Source: Roseburia sp. AF12-17LB (lineage in GTDB: Bacteria > Bacillota > Clostridia > Lachnospirales > Lachnospiraceae). Taken from it: DNA of 64,000 bases. The position numbers and the translations under genes were made by a program. The notes beneath the pieces were generated by a model. The model saw only the letters and a program-made list of their open reading frames with translations. It made no database searches and was not told the DNA's origin. Location of the stretch: positions 62,001-126,000 of the forward strand of contig NZ_QUHR01000005.1 in the NCBI RefSeq assembly GCF_003479605.1. The letters are read 5' to 3'. This document shows, piece after piece, positions 24,614 through 33,668 of this stretch (position 1 is the stretch's first letter; every line of letters begins with the position of its first letter).

Positions 24614-26350
24614 ATGTCAAAATTAAATGTTGACCAGAAAACAATAAAAGATTTATTTCAGAGTAAAAAATCGGACTTTTTAATACCGGATTATCAAAGA
24701 CCTTATGCGTGGGGCGAAGCTGAATGCAGGACGCTTTGGGACGATATATTTTCTTTTGCTATTCCTGATGAAGGGAAGACAGAATTTGATAGTAATAGCG
24801 AGTATTTCCTCGGTCCGATTGTAACTTTTAGAAATGAAGATAAATTAGAGGTTATTGATGGACAGCAGAGATTGACAACTCTTATGCTACTTTTAAGAGC
24901 GTTCTATTCTAAGTTCGGTCATATGCAGGACAAGGCTTCTATATCAACAAAGCAGAACATTGAAAAGTGTTTATGGAAAACTGATGAATTTGGCGAGCCT
25001 GATATGTCACAGCTCAAGATAGATTCTGAGGTTGCCACTGATAATGATAAAGAAGAATTTCTTGAGATATTAAGAACAGGAAGTGTCAATAAAGAAATGA
25101 AAAGCAAATATGCTTGCAACTTCAGATTCTTTCAGGATAATATTGATGAATTTTTGTCCAAATATCCTACTTACTTTGCTTATTTACCTACCCGTATTAT
25201 GAATAACTGTATTCTCCTTCCGATTGAAGCTGAATCGCAGGATACAGCGTTGCGGATTTTCTCAACGCTTAATGATAGAGGAAAGCCGTTGTCTGATGCG
25301 GATATTTTTAAGGCACAGTTTTATAAGCATTTTTCTAAATTGGGTAAAAAAGAAGAATTTATTACTCAATGGAAAAAGCTCGAAGAACTTTGCGAGAGAA
25401 TATTCCACCCGATTTCTGGTACACCGATGGACGAATTGTTTACAAGATATATGTATTTTGTTCGTGCAAAAATGGGAATTGTATCTTCTACAACAGAAGC
25501 TTTAAGAAAGTTTTATGAGAAAAACTCGTATGCCCTTTTGAAAGACACTAATACATTAACCGAATTGATTGTATTGGCTGAATTTTGGGAAGATGTTTCC
25601 AACCAAGATACCGATAGATTTTCAAATAGAGTTTTGAAGCAATTTTTTGTATTGAACTATGCTCCAAACGGAATGTGGACATATTTTGTATCCGTATATT
25701 TTATGCAAAATAAAGATGATGAAGGTTTGCTTGATGACGAGAAGTTCTATACATTCTTGCAAAAGATAACTGGATTTATATGGACGTATGCTATTACAAA
25801 TCCGGGCGTAAATGCACTTAGAACTCCAGTGTATGCTGAGATGGTAAATATCGTAAATGATAAGCCTGTTGAATTTTCAAAATACAAGTTCGATGCGGAT
25901 ACTATAAGAAGTATGTTTGATAATTTCAGCTTCAATAATGCACGTCCAATTACAAAAGCAATGATAGCTTGGTGGGCATATCAGAATGATAAACAGCCAC
26001 TACTTTCACTTGAAACTACTTTTGAGATTGAACATATTTATGCTCGGAATAGAAATGAGAAAGAAAATTCATTAACAGATGCTCGAAATGTAGAGTCATT
26101 GGGCAATAAAGCATTACTTGAGAAAAGAATCAACATTCGTGCTTCTGATTATCGTTTTACGGATAAGAAGAAGTATTATGAGGGATTTACAAACAGTAAA
26201 GGTCAGGTGAAAGAGGGAACAGGTGTTGTTGAACTTCTTGATCTGACGGCTACATCGGCTGATTTTACCGAGAAAGATATTATTGACCGATATAAAAAGA
26301 TGATTGATTGCTTTATCAATTACTTACAGAAGAATGGCTTGTTAAAATAA
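24614..26350 (+). CDS. GmrSD-like DUF262/DUF1524 protein
   Basis: 578 aa. The N-terminal DUF262 domain has the signature IPDYQRPYAW (23-32) and the ParB/Srx-like nucleotide motif VIDGQQRLTTL near residues 81-91. The C-terminal DUF1524 domain has a HNH-type nuclease motif FEIEHIYARN near 471-480, with LGNKALLEKRIN downstream. Fused GmrS-GmrD proteins are type IV restriction enzymes that cut DNA with modified (for example glucosylated) cytosine. Here it would complement the type I system against phages with modified DNA. Starts 63 bases after hsdR, likely in the same operon. Confidence 0.85.
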   Translation: MSKLNVDQKTIKDLFQSKKSDFLIPDYQRPYAWGEAECRTLWDDIFSFAIPDEGKTEFDSNSEYFLGPIVTFRNEDKLEVIDGQQRLTTLMLLLRAFYSKFGHMQDKASISTKQNIEKCLWKTDEFGEPDMSQLKIDSEVATDNDKEEFLEILRTGSVNKEMKSKYACNFRFFQDNIDEFLSKYPTYFAYLPTRIMNNCILLPIEAESQDTALRIFSTLNDRGKPLSDADIFKAQFYKHFSKLGKKEEFITQWKKLEELCERIFHPISGTPMDELFTRYMYFVRAKMGIVSSTTEALRKFYEKNSYALLKDTNTLTELIVLAEFWEDVSNQDTDRFSNRVLKQFFVLNYAPNGMWTYFVSVYFMQNKDDEGLLDDEKFYTFLQKITGFIWTYAITNPGVNALRTPVYAEMVNIVNDKPVEFSKYKFDADTIRSMFDNFSFNNARPITKAMIAWWAYQNDKQPLLSLETTFEIEHIYARNRNEKENSLTDARNVESLGNKALLEKRINIRASDYRFTDKKKYYEGFTNSKGQVKEGTGVVELLDLTATSADFTEKDIIDRYKKMIDCFINYLQKNGLLK

Positions 26351-26402
26351 GAGCATAGAATGCGAAAAATATATTTTATTTGGAAAGGTACAGGAAATTT
26401 AC

Positions 26403-26573
26403 TTGGAAAATAATAAAGCTGTTTTATTTGAATTAAATATAGAAAATGACAGATGCATATTCCCAAACACAATATCAGATGCAATCATTGATGCCAATGA
26501 AGAACTGAAAGATTTGGAAGGTAAACTAACTGAAACACTTGAAACCATACGCACACTAGTTAATTACAACTGA
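26403..26573 (+). CDS. Small protein, 56 residues, unknown function
   Basis: A TTG-initiated frame (MENNKAVLFELNIENDRCIF ... ETIRTLVNYN) with an AGGA site about 7 nt upstream. It is acidic and probably forms a C-terminal helix pair (ISDAIIDANEELKDLEGKL). There is no ATG. Its codon use looks coding, and it lies between the GmrSD-like gene and a core gene, thus at the right edge of the island. It could be a separate small gene or the end of a deleted one. Confidence 0.4.
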   Translation: MENNKAVLFELNIENDRCIFPNTISDAIIDANEELKDLEGKLTETLETIRTLVNYN

Positions 26574-26583
26574 AGAAAGTGAA

Positions 26584-27069
26584 TTGAAGAAAATGCAGAT
26601 ATTTGTAGATGCAGATGCGTGTCCGGTAGTGGACATTGTAGAGACAATAGCAGAGAAATACAATATTTCCACCACATTGCTGTGTGATACAAATCACATT
26701 TTGTATTCTGATTACAGCGATGTGATTGTGGTAGGTGCAGGAGCAGATGCAGTAGATTATAAACTGATCAGCATTTGTCATAAAGGGGATGTAGTAGTAT
26801 CGCAGGATTATGGTGTCGCTGCTATGGCTCTTGGAAAAGGTGCATATGCTATTCACCAATCTGGCAAGTGGTACACGAATGATAACATAGATCAGATGCT
26901 TATGGAACGACATCTTAACAAGAAGGCAAGACGCAGCTCTCATAAGAATCATATGAAAGGACCGAGAAAGCGTACAGAAGAAGATGATGTACGTTTTGCA
27001 CAGTCCTTTGAAAAACTTATAGAAGATATATGGCAGGAAAGGAACAGCAAACCAACCAAAGTGAAATAA
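26584..27069 (+). CDS. YaiI/YqxD family (DUF188) protein
   Basis: 161 aa, close to the normal length of the YaiI/YqxD family, which has a PIN-like fold. Typical motifs are IFVDADACPVVDIVE at the start, VVVGAGADAVDY, GDVVVSQDYGVAAMAL and KGPRKRTEEDD. The acidic residues suggest a metal-dependent nuclease-type site, but no function is established. TTG 26584 and ATG 26593 are both possible starts; family members usually begin just before IFVDAD, which favours ATG 26593. Four bases separate it from the MATE gene. Confidence 0.88.
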   Translation: MKKMQIFVDADACPVVDIVETIAEKYNISTTLLCDTNHILYSDYSDVIVVGAGADAVDYKLISICHKGDVVVSQDYGVAAMALGKGAYAIHQSGKWYTNDNIDQMLMERHLNKKARRSSHKNHMKGPRKRTEEDDVRFAQSFEKLIEDIWQERNSKPTKVK

Positions 27070-27073
27070 AATT

Positions 27074-28435
27074 ATGAGCAGTAAAGCAGAAAGCAGAAGA
27101 AAAAGTATCGGGATGACATCCGGCTCTTTATGGAAGAACATCTTCCTCTTTAGCATACCGTTGATGTGTTCTCAGATATTAGAAGTATTATTTAATTTAA
27201 GTGACGTAGCAATTGTAGGAAAATATGCAGGATATATCCCCCTTGGGTCGGTTGGCTCGACCACGCTGTTGGTGTCCTTATTTACCGGCTTCCTGATTGG
27301 AATGGGTGGCGGTGTTAATGTAAGGGTAGCGCATAAACTGGGCGTAGGCGATGCGAAGGGAACGGAAGAAACCGTGCACACGGCGGCATTGATTTGTCTG
27401 GTGGCAGGACTTATACTGTGCCTGATATGTAATATATTTGCGGAGCCATTTTTAAACATTTTACATACAAAATCAGAGTTTATGGATGGCGCAGTACTAT
27501 ATTTTCGGATCTATGCACTGGGGCTTCCGGCACTTGCAATTTACAATTTTGGAAATGGTGTTTTAAGTGCATCCGGCGAGACGAAGCTTCCACTTATTTA
27601 TCTGAGTATTGCCGGTGTGTTAAATGTTTTGTTAAATCTTTTCTTTGTTATCCAGTGTAATATGGCAGCAGGCGGAGTGGCAATTGCCAGCGTTATTGCT
27701 CAGTATGTGTCAGCTATTTTGGTGGTTTCTCATCTGTGCCGGAGAAAGGATAGCTGCAGGCTTTACTTTTCCAGACTGCGTTTTCATAAGGAAGCGGCGA
27801 AAAGTGTGCTGATGCTTGGCGTTCCGGGCGGAATGCAGAATGCAATCTTTGCAATTGCAAATCTTTTTGTGCAGACCGGAGTCAACTCCTTTGATGCGGT
27901 TATGGTGTCCGGCAATTCAGCGGCAATCAATGCAGATACGCTGATTTTTAATATTATGATAGCATTTTATACGGCATGCGCCAGTTTCATGGGACAGAAT
28001 ATGGGGGCAGGAAACAGGGAACGCATGATAAAAAGTTACCGCATCAGTTTATTGTATTCGTTTCTGGCAGGCGCAATTTTTGGTGGGCTGCTGGTGGTTT
28101 TCGGAAGACAGTTCCTGTCTCTTTTTGCCAGCAAACCGGAGGTAATTGAAGCCGGAATGGAGCGGATTAAGATTATGGGATTTTCCTATGCACTTTCCGC
28201 ATTTATGGACTGCACGATTGCGGCATCCCGCGGAATTGGAAAGAGCATTGTGCCGACCATTATTGTTATCATGGGCTCCTGCGTATTCCGTGTAATCTGG
28301 GTATATACAATTTTTGTATATTTTGGAACCATTGCATCCTTATATCTTTTGTATGCATTTTCCTGGTCGATTACAGCAATTGCCGAGATTATTTATTTCA
28401 AAGTATGCTTCCGGAAGCTTCGGATAGCGGCATAG
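27074..28435 (+). CDS. MATE family efflux transporter
   Basis: 453 aa with about twelve membrane helices, of the MATE family (DinF/NorM-like), exporting cationic drugs or metabolites in exchange for Na+ or H+. Recognisable pieces are IPLMCSQILEVLFNLSDVAIVGKYAG near residue 30 and the repeated half NAIFAIANLFVQTGVNSFDAVMVSG near 255. It follows the DUF188 gene by four bases and precedes a NUDIX gene by about 50. Substrate unknown. Confidence 0.9.
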   Translation: MSSKAESRRKSIGMTSGSLWKNIFLFSIPLMCSQILEVLFNLSDVAIVGKYAGYIPLGSVGSTTLLVSLFTGFLIGMGGGVNVRVAHKLGVGDAKGTEETVHTAALICLVAGLILCLICNIFAEPFLNILHTKSEFMDGAVLYFRIYALGLPALAIYNFGNGVLSASGETKLPLIYLSIAGVLNVLLNLFFVIQCNMAAGGVAIASVIAQYVSAILVVSHLCRRKDSCRLYFSRLRFHKEAAKSVLMLGVPGGMQNAIFAIANLFVQTGVNSFDAVMVSGNSAAINADTLIFNIMIAFYTACASFMGQNMGAGNRERMIKSYRISLLYSFLAGAIFGGLLVVFGRQFLSLFASKPEVIEAGMERIKIMGFSYALSAFMDCTIAASRGIGKSIVPTIIVIMGSCVFRVIWVYTIFVYFGTIASLYLLYAFSWSITAIAEIIYFKVCFRKLRIAA

Positions 28436-28488
28436 AACCATAGAGTCATGGAAGAAAGTAAAAAAGAAAGCGGAAGAGAGAAAGAAAA

Positions 28489-28974
28489 ATGGAAGAAAGA
28501 CGTTCGGAAAATACAACGCTTTGCTATATAGAAAAGGAAAATTGCTACCTGATGATGCACCGGGTGAAGAAAAGCCATGATGTAAATAAAGATAAATGGG
28601 TTGGTGTTGGCGGTCATTTTGAAGCCGGAGAATCTCCGGAAGAATGCCTGCTTCGGGAAGTAAAAGAAGAAACCGGGCTTACTTTGGATGCCTATCGGCT
28701 GCGGGGCGTGGTAACTTTTGATTCCGATGCGTGGCCGACGGAGTATATGTTTCTATATACGGCAGATGAATTCCACGGTACGATGAGCGAGTGTGACGAA
28801 GGAACACTGGAATGGGTGCCAAAGGAAGAAGTATATGACCTGCCAATCTGGGAAGGTGATAAGATATTTTTCCGGCTGTTAGAAGAGAGGGAGAGCTTCT
28901 TTTCACTGAAATTATCCTATCAGGGAGATACTTTGACCCATGCCATATTAGATGGGACAACCCGATTGAAATAA
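28489..28974 (+). CDS. NUDIX hydrolase (8-oxo-dGTP diphosphatase-like)
   Basis: 161 aa. The complete Nudix box GHFEAGESPEECLLREVKEETGL (about residues 44-66) fits G-x5-E-x7-R-E-x2-E-E-x-G-hydrophobic. The N-terminal NTTLCYIEKENCYLMMHRVKK and the length match the MutT/8-oxo-dGTPase branch, which removes oxidised nucleotides. Substrate choice inside the family is uncertain. ATG 28489 follows GAGAGAAAGAA, a modest ribosome site. Confidence 0.85.
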   Translation: MEERRSENTTLCYIEKENCYLMMHRVKKSHDVNKDKWVGVGGHFEAGESPEECLLREVKEETGLTLDAYRLRGVVTFDSDAWPTEYMFLYTADEFHGTMSECDEGTLEWVPKEEVYDLPIWEGDKIFFRLLEERESFFSLKLSYQGDTLTHAILDGTTRLK

Positions 28975-29005
28975 AAGTAAATTATAAGTAGAAATAAGCA
29001 ACCAG

Positions 29006-29038
29006 ATACCATTAATTAGAAAAACTAATTAGTGGTAT
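29006..29038. terminator. Hairpin between the NUDIX gene and the purine operon
   Basis: ATACCATTAATTAG (29006-29019) pairs with CTAATTAGTGGTAT (29025-29038), 14 bp with one G-T pair. The downstream T run is poor, so termination would be partial. Confidence 0.55.
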
Positions 29039-29050
29039 TACTATATATAA

Positions 29051-29080
29051 TTGGTCTTTATAAGCAAATGACGTTATAAT
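29051..29080 (+). promoter_or_regulatory. Putative promoter of the purM-purN-purD operon
   Basis: TTGGTC (29051-29056) and a perfect TATAAT (29075-29080) with an 18-base spacer. Transcription would start near 29087, just before the branched leader structure. Confidence 0.55.
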
Positions 29081-29095
29081 GTAAGTAGCATTGAG

Positions 29096-29215
29096 CAGTG
29101 CCAGACCTTATAAGCAGTCCGTTGGGCTGCTGGCAGTCCAAACGGGCTGCTTATAAGGTCTGATAGGGCGAAAGCCCGTAGTATGGAAATGCGAAGCATT
29201 TCCATACTTGCACTG
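29096..29215 (+). ncRNA. Cloverleaf-like leader upstream of purM
   Basis: An outer stem CAGTGC (29096-29101)/GCACTG (29210-29215) encloses three hairpins: AGACCTTATAAGCAG/CTGCTTATAAGGTCT (15 bp, 29103-29161), GGGC-GAAA-GCCC (29166-29177) and AGTATGGAAATGC-GAA-GCATTTCCATACT (13 bp, 29180-29208). All pairs are perfect. It lies between promoter and ribosome site of purM, about 45 nt before the ATG. No T run follows. It may be a regulatory leader or a folded insertion element; I recognise no known riboswitch class. Confidence 0.65.
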
Positions 29216-29260
29216 AAAAAATAAAGAGCAAGATAAAGAATAATTTCAGGAGGAAGAACA

Positions 29261-30286
29261 ATGGATTACAAGAACGCAGGCGTGGATATTGAGGCAGGAT
29301 ATAAGTCCGTAGAACTGATGAAGGAGCATGTAAAGAAGACCATGCGTCCAGAGGTTCTTGGAGGACTGGGCGGATTTTCCGGAGCATTTTCATTAGAGAA
29401 GATTAAAGAAATGGAAGAACCGGTACTGTTATCCGGAACAGATGGCTGTGGCACGAAAGTAAAGCTCGCCATGATTATGGACAAGCATGATACCATCGGT
29501 ATTGATGCAGTAGCAATGTGTGTAAATGATATTGCCTGTGCAGGTGGAGAACCATTATTCTTCTTAGATTATATTGCATGTGGTAAGAATTATCCGGAGA
29601 AAATTGCAGCCATCGTAAAAGGTGTAGCAGAAGGATGTCTTCAGTCTGATGCGGCATTAATTGGTGGAGAGACCGCAGAGCATCCTGGTCTGATGGCGGA
29701 GGATGAATATGACCTGGCTGGATTTGCAGTAGGTGTATGTGATAAGAAAGATATGATTACCGGCGAGACCCTGGCAGACGGTGATGTTCTGATTGGTATG
29801 GCATCAACCGGAGTACATTCCAATGGATTTTCACTGGTTCGTAAAATCTTTACTATGGATAAAGAAACCCTTGATACATACCATGAAGAACTGGGAACTA
29901 CTTTGGGAGAAGCATTACTTGCACCAACCAGAATTTATGTAAAAGCACTGCGTGCCATCAAAGATGCCGGCATCCGTGTAAAAGCCTGCAGCCATATCAC
30001 AGGCGGTGGTTTCTATGAAAATGTTCCACGTATGCTTCCGGAAGGAAAACATGCAGTGATTGAAAAGAACAGCTATCCGATTCCACCAATCTTTACCCTG
30101 ATGGCAAAAGAAGGAAATGTAGAAGAGAAAATGATGTACAATACCTACAACATGGGACTAGGTATGGTACTTGCAGTTGCACCGGAAGATGTAGATAAAA
30201 CCATGGAAGCAATCAAATCTGCCGGAGACAAGCCATATGTTGTTGGTAAGATTGAAAACGGAGAAAAGGGTGTTACATTATGCTAA
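29261..30286 (+). CDS. purM: Phosphoribosylformylglycinamidine cyclo-ligase
   Basis: 341 aa, AIR synthetase, fifth step of de novo purine synthesis: ATP-dependent ring closure of FGAM to aminoimidazole ribotide. The family start DYKNAGVDIEAGYKSVELMK and the motifs LSGTDGCGTKVKLAMIMDKHDTIGIDAVAMCVND (in part), GGETAEHPGLM and GVHSNGFSLVR are all present. ATG 29261 follows AGGAGGAAG. It overlaps purN by 7 bases, so translation is coupled. Confidence 0.97.
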   Translation: MDYKNAGVDIEAGYKSVELMKEHVKKTMRPEVLGGLGGFSGAFSLEKIKEMEEPVLLSGTDGCGTKVKLAMIMDKHDTIGIDAVAMCVNDIACAGGEPLFFLDYIACGKNYPEKIAAIVKGVAEGCLQSDAALIGGETAEHPGLMAEDEYDLAGFAVGVCDKKDMITGETLADGDVLIGMASTGVHSNGFSLVRKIFTMDKETLDTYHEELGTTLGEALLAPTRIYVKALRAIKDAGIRVKACSHITGGGFYENVPRMLPEGKHAVIEKNSYPIPPIFTLMAKEGNVEEKMMYNTYNMGLGMVLAVAPEDVDKTMEAIKSAGDKPYVVGKIENGEKGVTLC

Positions 30287-30918
30287 AAGTTGCAGTATTA
30301 GTATCCGGTGGTGGAACCAATCTTCAGGCAATTATCGATGCCATGGATAATGGAACCATTACCAATGCAAAGATAGAAGTGGTAATCAGTAATAATCCGA
30401 ATGCCTATGCCTTAGAGCGTGCAAAAAAACATAATATCAAGGCACTTTGCATTTCTCCGAAATCCTATGAGAACCGGGCGGCATTCAATGCTGATTTCTT
30501 AGAAAAATTGAATGAATATAAAGTAGATTTGGTGGTGCTGGCAGGATTTTTGGTGGTAATTCCACCGGAAATGATTGCACAGTACCGCAACCGGATAATC
30601 AATATTCATCCATCCCTGATTCCATCTTTCTGTGGAACAGGCTTCTATGGATTAAAAGTCCACGAAGGAGCACTTTCCCGTGGAGTGAAGGTAACAGGAG
30701 CTACGGTGCATTTTGTGGATGAAGGAACAGATACCGGTCCAATCATTTTACAGAAAGCAGTTGCAGTAGAAGAGGATGATACGCCGGAGATTCTGCAGCG
30801 TCGTGTGATGGAACAGGCAGAGTGGAAAATTATGCCACAGGCAATTGATTTAATTGCCAATGGAAGAGTAAAAGTCGAAGACGGGAAAGTGAAGATTCTT
30901 CCAAAAGCAGACCATTAG
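30280..30918 (+). CDS. purN: Phosphoribosylglycinamide formyltransferase
   Basis: 212 aa, GAR transformylase, third step of purine synthesis: transfers formyl from 10-formyl-THF to GAR. The nucleotide-binding start VLVSGGGTNLQAIID, the catalytic N-x-H in IINIHPSLIPSF and the late Asp in VDEGTDTGPIILQ are intact. Starts inside the end of purM. The proximity of folate genes (thyA, folA) downstream is metabolically coherent. Confidence 0.96.
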   Translation: MLKVAVLVSGGGTNLQAIIDAMDNGTITNAKIEVVISNNPNAYALERAKKHNIKALCISPKSYENRAAFNADFLEKLNEYKVDLVVLAGFLVVIPPEMIAQYRNRIINIHPSLIPSFCGTGFYGLKVHEGALSRGVKVTGATVHFVDEGTDTGPIILQKAVAVEEDDTPEILQRRVMEQAEWKIMPQAIDLIANGRVKVEDGKVKILPKADH

Positions 30919-30996
30919 AATTGAGTAAAAGTAAATAAAGATTAAGTAGAAATGAATGAAAAATAGAAGAAAAATAACCGGATTAGGAGGAGCAGC

Positions 30997-32271
30997 ATGA
31001 AAGTATTAGTAGTTGGAAGCGGCGGAAGAGAGCATGCAATTGTGACAAGCGTAGCAAAGAGCAGCCATGTAGATAAGATTTATTGTGCACCGGGCAATGC
31101 CGGAATCGGACAGCTGGCAGAATGTGTGAACATTGGAGCTATGGAATTTGACAAGCTGGTAGCTTTTGCAAAGGAAAAAGAGATTGATTTTACCATCGTA
31201 GGAATGGATGATCCATTGGTTGGTGGAATTGTAGATGTATTTGAAGCAGAAGGATTAAAAGTATTCGGACCGAGAAAGAATGCTGCAATCTTAGAGGGAT
31301 CCAAAGCATTTTCCAAAGATTTGATGAAGAAATATAACATTCCGACCGCAGGATATGAGACCTTTGATGACCCGAAAAAGGCATTGGAGTATCTGGAAAC
31401 TGCAAAAATGCCAATCGTATTAAAGGCAGACGGACTGGCACTTGGTAAAGGTGTTCTGATTTGTAACACCTTGGAGGAAGCGAAAGCCGGAGTAAAAGAA
31501 ATCATGGAAGATAAGAAATTTGGTTCTGCCGGCAACCATATGGTAATAGAAGAGTTCATGACAGGCCGTGAAGTATCCGTGCTTTCTTTCGTAGATGGCA
31601 AGACCATTAAGATTATGTCTTCCGCACAGGACCACAAACGTGCCAAAGATGGAGACCAGGGCTTAAATACCGGTGGAATGGGTAACTTCTCTCCAAGTCC
31701 TTTCTATACCAAAGAAGTAGATGATTTCTGTAAGAAATATATCTATCAGGCAACCGTAGATGCCATGGCAGCAGAAGGAAGACCATTTGTAGGTGTTATT
31801 TTCTTCGGTCTGATGTTGACAGAGGATGGACCAAAGGTATTAGAGTACAATGCCCGTTTTGGTGACCCGGAGGCTCAGGTAGTTCTTCCGAGAATGAAAA
31901 ATGACATCATTGATGTAATGGAAGCCTGCGTAGACGGTAAATTAGATACTATTGATTTACAGTTTGAAGACAATGCAGCCGTATGCGTTGTTCTTGCATC
32001 TGACGGATATCCGGTGGCATATGAAAAAGGATTTGAAATCAAAGGCCTTGAGAACTTTGATGGCAAAGAAGGTTACTACTGTTTCCATGCTGGAACCAAG
32101 TTAAATGAGGAAGGAAAAATTGTAACCAACGGAGGCCGTGTACTTGGCATCACAGCCAAGGGAGCTACCTTAAAAGAAGCAAGAGCCAATGCTTATAAGG
32201 CAACGGAGTGGGTAGACTTCGATAACAAGTATATGCGCCATGACATTGGAAAATCCATAGATGAAGCATAA
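30997..32271 (+). CDS. purD: Phosphoribosylamine-glycine ligase
   Basis: 424 aa, GAR synthetase, second step of purine synthesis, ATP-grasp fold. VLVVGSGGREHAI at the start, ATP-binding LKADGLALGKGV near residue 142, EEFMTGREVSVLSFVDG, and the active-site region GNFSPSPF and LEYNARFGDPEAQ are present. ATG 30997 follows TTAGGAGGAG. Last gene of the purM-purN-purD operon; a terminator follows at 32315. Confidence 0.97.
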   Translation: MKVLVVGSGGREHAIVTSVAKSSHVDKIYCAPGNAGIGQLAECVNIGAMEFDKLVAFAKEKEIDFTIVGMDDPLVGGIVDVFEAEGLKVFGPRKNAAILEGSKAFSKDLMKKYNIPTAGYETFDDPKKALEYLETAKMPIVLKADGLALGKGVLICNTLEEAKAGVKEIMEDKKFGSAGNHMVIEEFMTGREVSVLSFVDGKTIKIMSSAQDHKRAKDGDQGLNTGGMGNFSPSPFYTKEVDDFCKKYIYQATVDAMAAEGRPFVGVIFFGLMLTEDGPKVLEYNARFGDPEAQVVLPRMKNDIIDVMEACVDGKLDTIDLQFEDNAAVCVVLASDGYPVAYEKGFEIKGLENFDGKEGYYCFHAGTKLNEEGKIVTNGGRVLGITAKGATLKEARANAYKATEWVDFDNKYMRHDIGKSIDEA

Positions 32272-32314
32272 AGTTAAAGAATGATTTAACGAATCGACAA
32301 AATAGAAAGATAAG

Positions 32315-32357
32315 AAAAGTATCCGTAAAAAACAGAAAAATTTACGGGTACTTTTTC
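32315..32357 (+). terminator. Rho-independent terminator after purD
   Basis: AAAAGTATCCGTAAA pairs with TTTACGGGTACTTTT and is followed by T residues. The remaining gap to thyA (32358-32800) is AT-rich and contains a small hairpin (ATCTTAAAA/TTTTAAGAT near 32600) and the thyA promoter, but no supported gene. Confidence 0.8.
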
Positions 32358-32715
32358 TATACTTAAAAATGCAATGCAATAAAGAGACGAGAATCAATGA
32401 CGAATTCTTGAAATTAAAACAAGACATAATAAATTTTGATAAAATAAAAACCAATCATACTACGATAATTCAATTCATATTAGAACAGACCGGTTCATAT
32501 TGGGATAGACCAATTCTTCCGCCCATCCCCCAGTCCGGCACATTCCCTTCTTCTAAAAAATAATAAAATCAGAAAACAAATTAACATAAATCTTAAAAGA
32601 AAGATTTTAAGATTACATAATATATAAAATAACAAAAAATGATAAGACAACTTGCAGGAGAAAAAGAAAATGCACAAGCTGCAATCATAAATTTGTAATG
32701 TTAAATTTTCTACTC

Positions 32716-32744
32716 TTGCGCTTGGTGGGATTATCCGATACAAT
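32716..32744 (+). promoter_or_regulatory. Putative thyA promoter
   Basis: TTGCGC (32716-32721) and TACAAT (32739-32744) with a 17-base spacer, about 56 bases before the thyA ATG. Confidence 0.5.
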
Positions 32745-32800
32745 ATTAATTTAGAATATACTCTAAACAGTGAAAAAACTAGCGCAGGAGGTGCCGTAGC

Positions 32801-33649
32801 ATGAGTCTGGCAGATAAAATTTTTATCGATATGTGTCAGGATATATTGGACAACGGGGTAAGTACAGAAGGAGAAAAGGTCCGCCCACATTGGGAGGATG
32901 GAACCAGTGCTTATACAATTAAGAAATTCGGAGTGGTAAACAGATATGATTTATCCAAAGAATTTCCGGCAATAACATTACGGAAGACAGCAATTAAGAG
33001 CTGTACCGATGAGATGCTGTGGATCTGGCAGTTAAAATCCAACAATGTCAATGATTTACACAGCCATGTCTGGGATGAATGGGCAGATGAGACAGGCTCC
33101 ATTGGAAAAGCCTATGGCTATCAGATGGGAGTGAAACATAAATATAAAGAAGGAATGTTTGATCAGGTAGACCGTGTCATTTATGACCTTAAAAATAATC
33201 CTTTCAGCAGAAGAATCATGACCAATATTTATGTGCATCAGGATTTAAGCGAGATGCATCTTTATCCATGTGCATACAGCATGACTTTTAATGTGACCCA
33301 GAAGAAAGGGGACGACAAGCTGACATTGAATGCAATTTTAAACCAGCGTTCCCAGGATATACTTGCAGCCAATAACTGGAATGTCTGTCAGTATGCAGTA
33401 CTGATGCATATGCTGGCACAGGTTTGTGATATGCATGTGGGAGAACTGGTGCATGTAATTGCAGATGCGCATATTTATGACCGGCATATTCCTATTATAA
33501 AGGAACTGATCCAGAGACCGACTTATGATGCACCGACATTCTGGCTGAATCCGGATGTAAAGGATTTCTATGAATTTACCAGAAACGATGTACGTCTTGA
33601 TAATTATGTAACAGGACCGCAGATTCAGGATATTCCAATCGCAATATAA
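32801..33649 (+). CDS. thyA: Thymidylate synthase
   Basis: 282 aa, converts dUMP to dTMP using methylene-THF. The catalytic cysteine lies in HLYPCAYSMTFNV near residue 157, and the C-terminal DAHIYDRHI supplies the dUMP-contacting Asp/His/Tyr. The usual QRSCD-x2-LG motif reads QRSQDILAANNWNV, a divergence typical of one clostridial ThyA branch, not a loss of the nucleophile. ATG 32801 follows CAGGAGG. It is followed by folA 11 bases later, the classical thyA-folA pair that regenerates THF. Confidence 0.93.
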   Translation: MSLADKIFIDMCQDILDNGVSTEGEKVRPHWEDGTSAYTIKKFGVVNRYDLSKEFPAITLRKTAIKSCTDEMLWIWQLKSNNVNDLHSHVWDEWADETGSIGKAYGYQMGVKHKYKEGMFDQVDRVIYDLKNNPFSRRIMTNIYVHQDLSEMHLYPCAYSMTFNVTQKKGDDKLTLNAILNQRSQDILAANNWNVCQYAVLMHMLAQVCDMHVGELVHVIADAHIYDRHIPIIKELIQRPTYDAPTFWLNPDVKDFYEFTRNDVRLDNYVTGPQIQDIPIAI

Positions 33650-33668
33650 AAAGGAGCAGGTGAAAGAG

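Noticed and set aside
32369..32563. 64-codon frame between purD and thyA
   Set aside because: No ribosome site, overlaps the purD terminator region, no recognisable family. Treated as non-coding.
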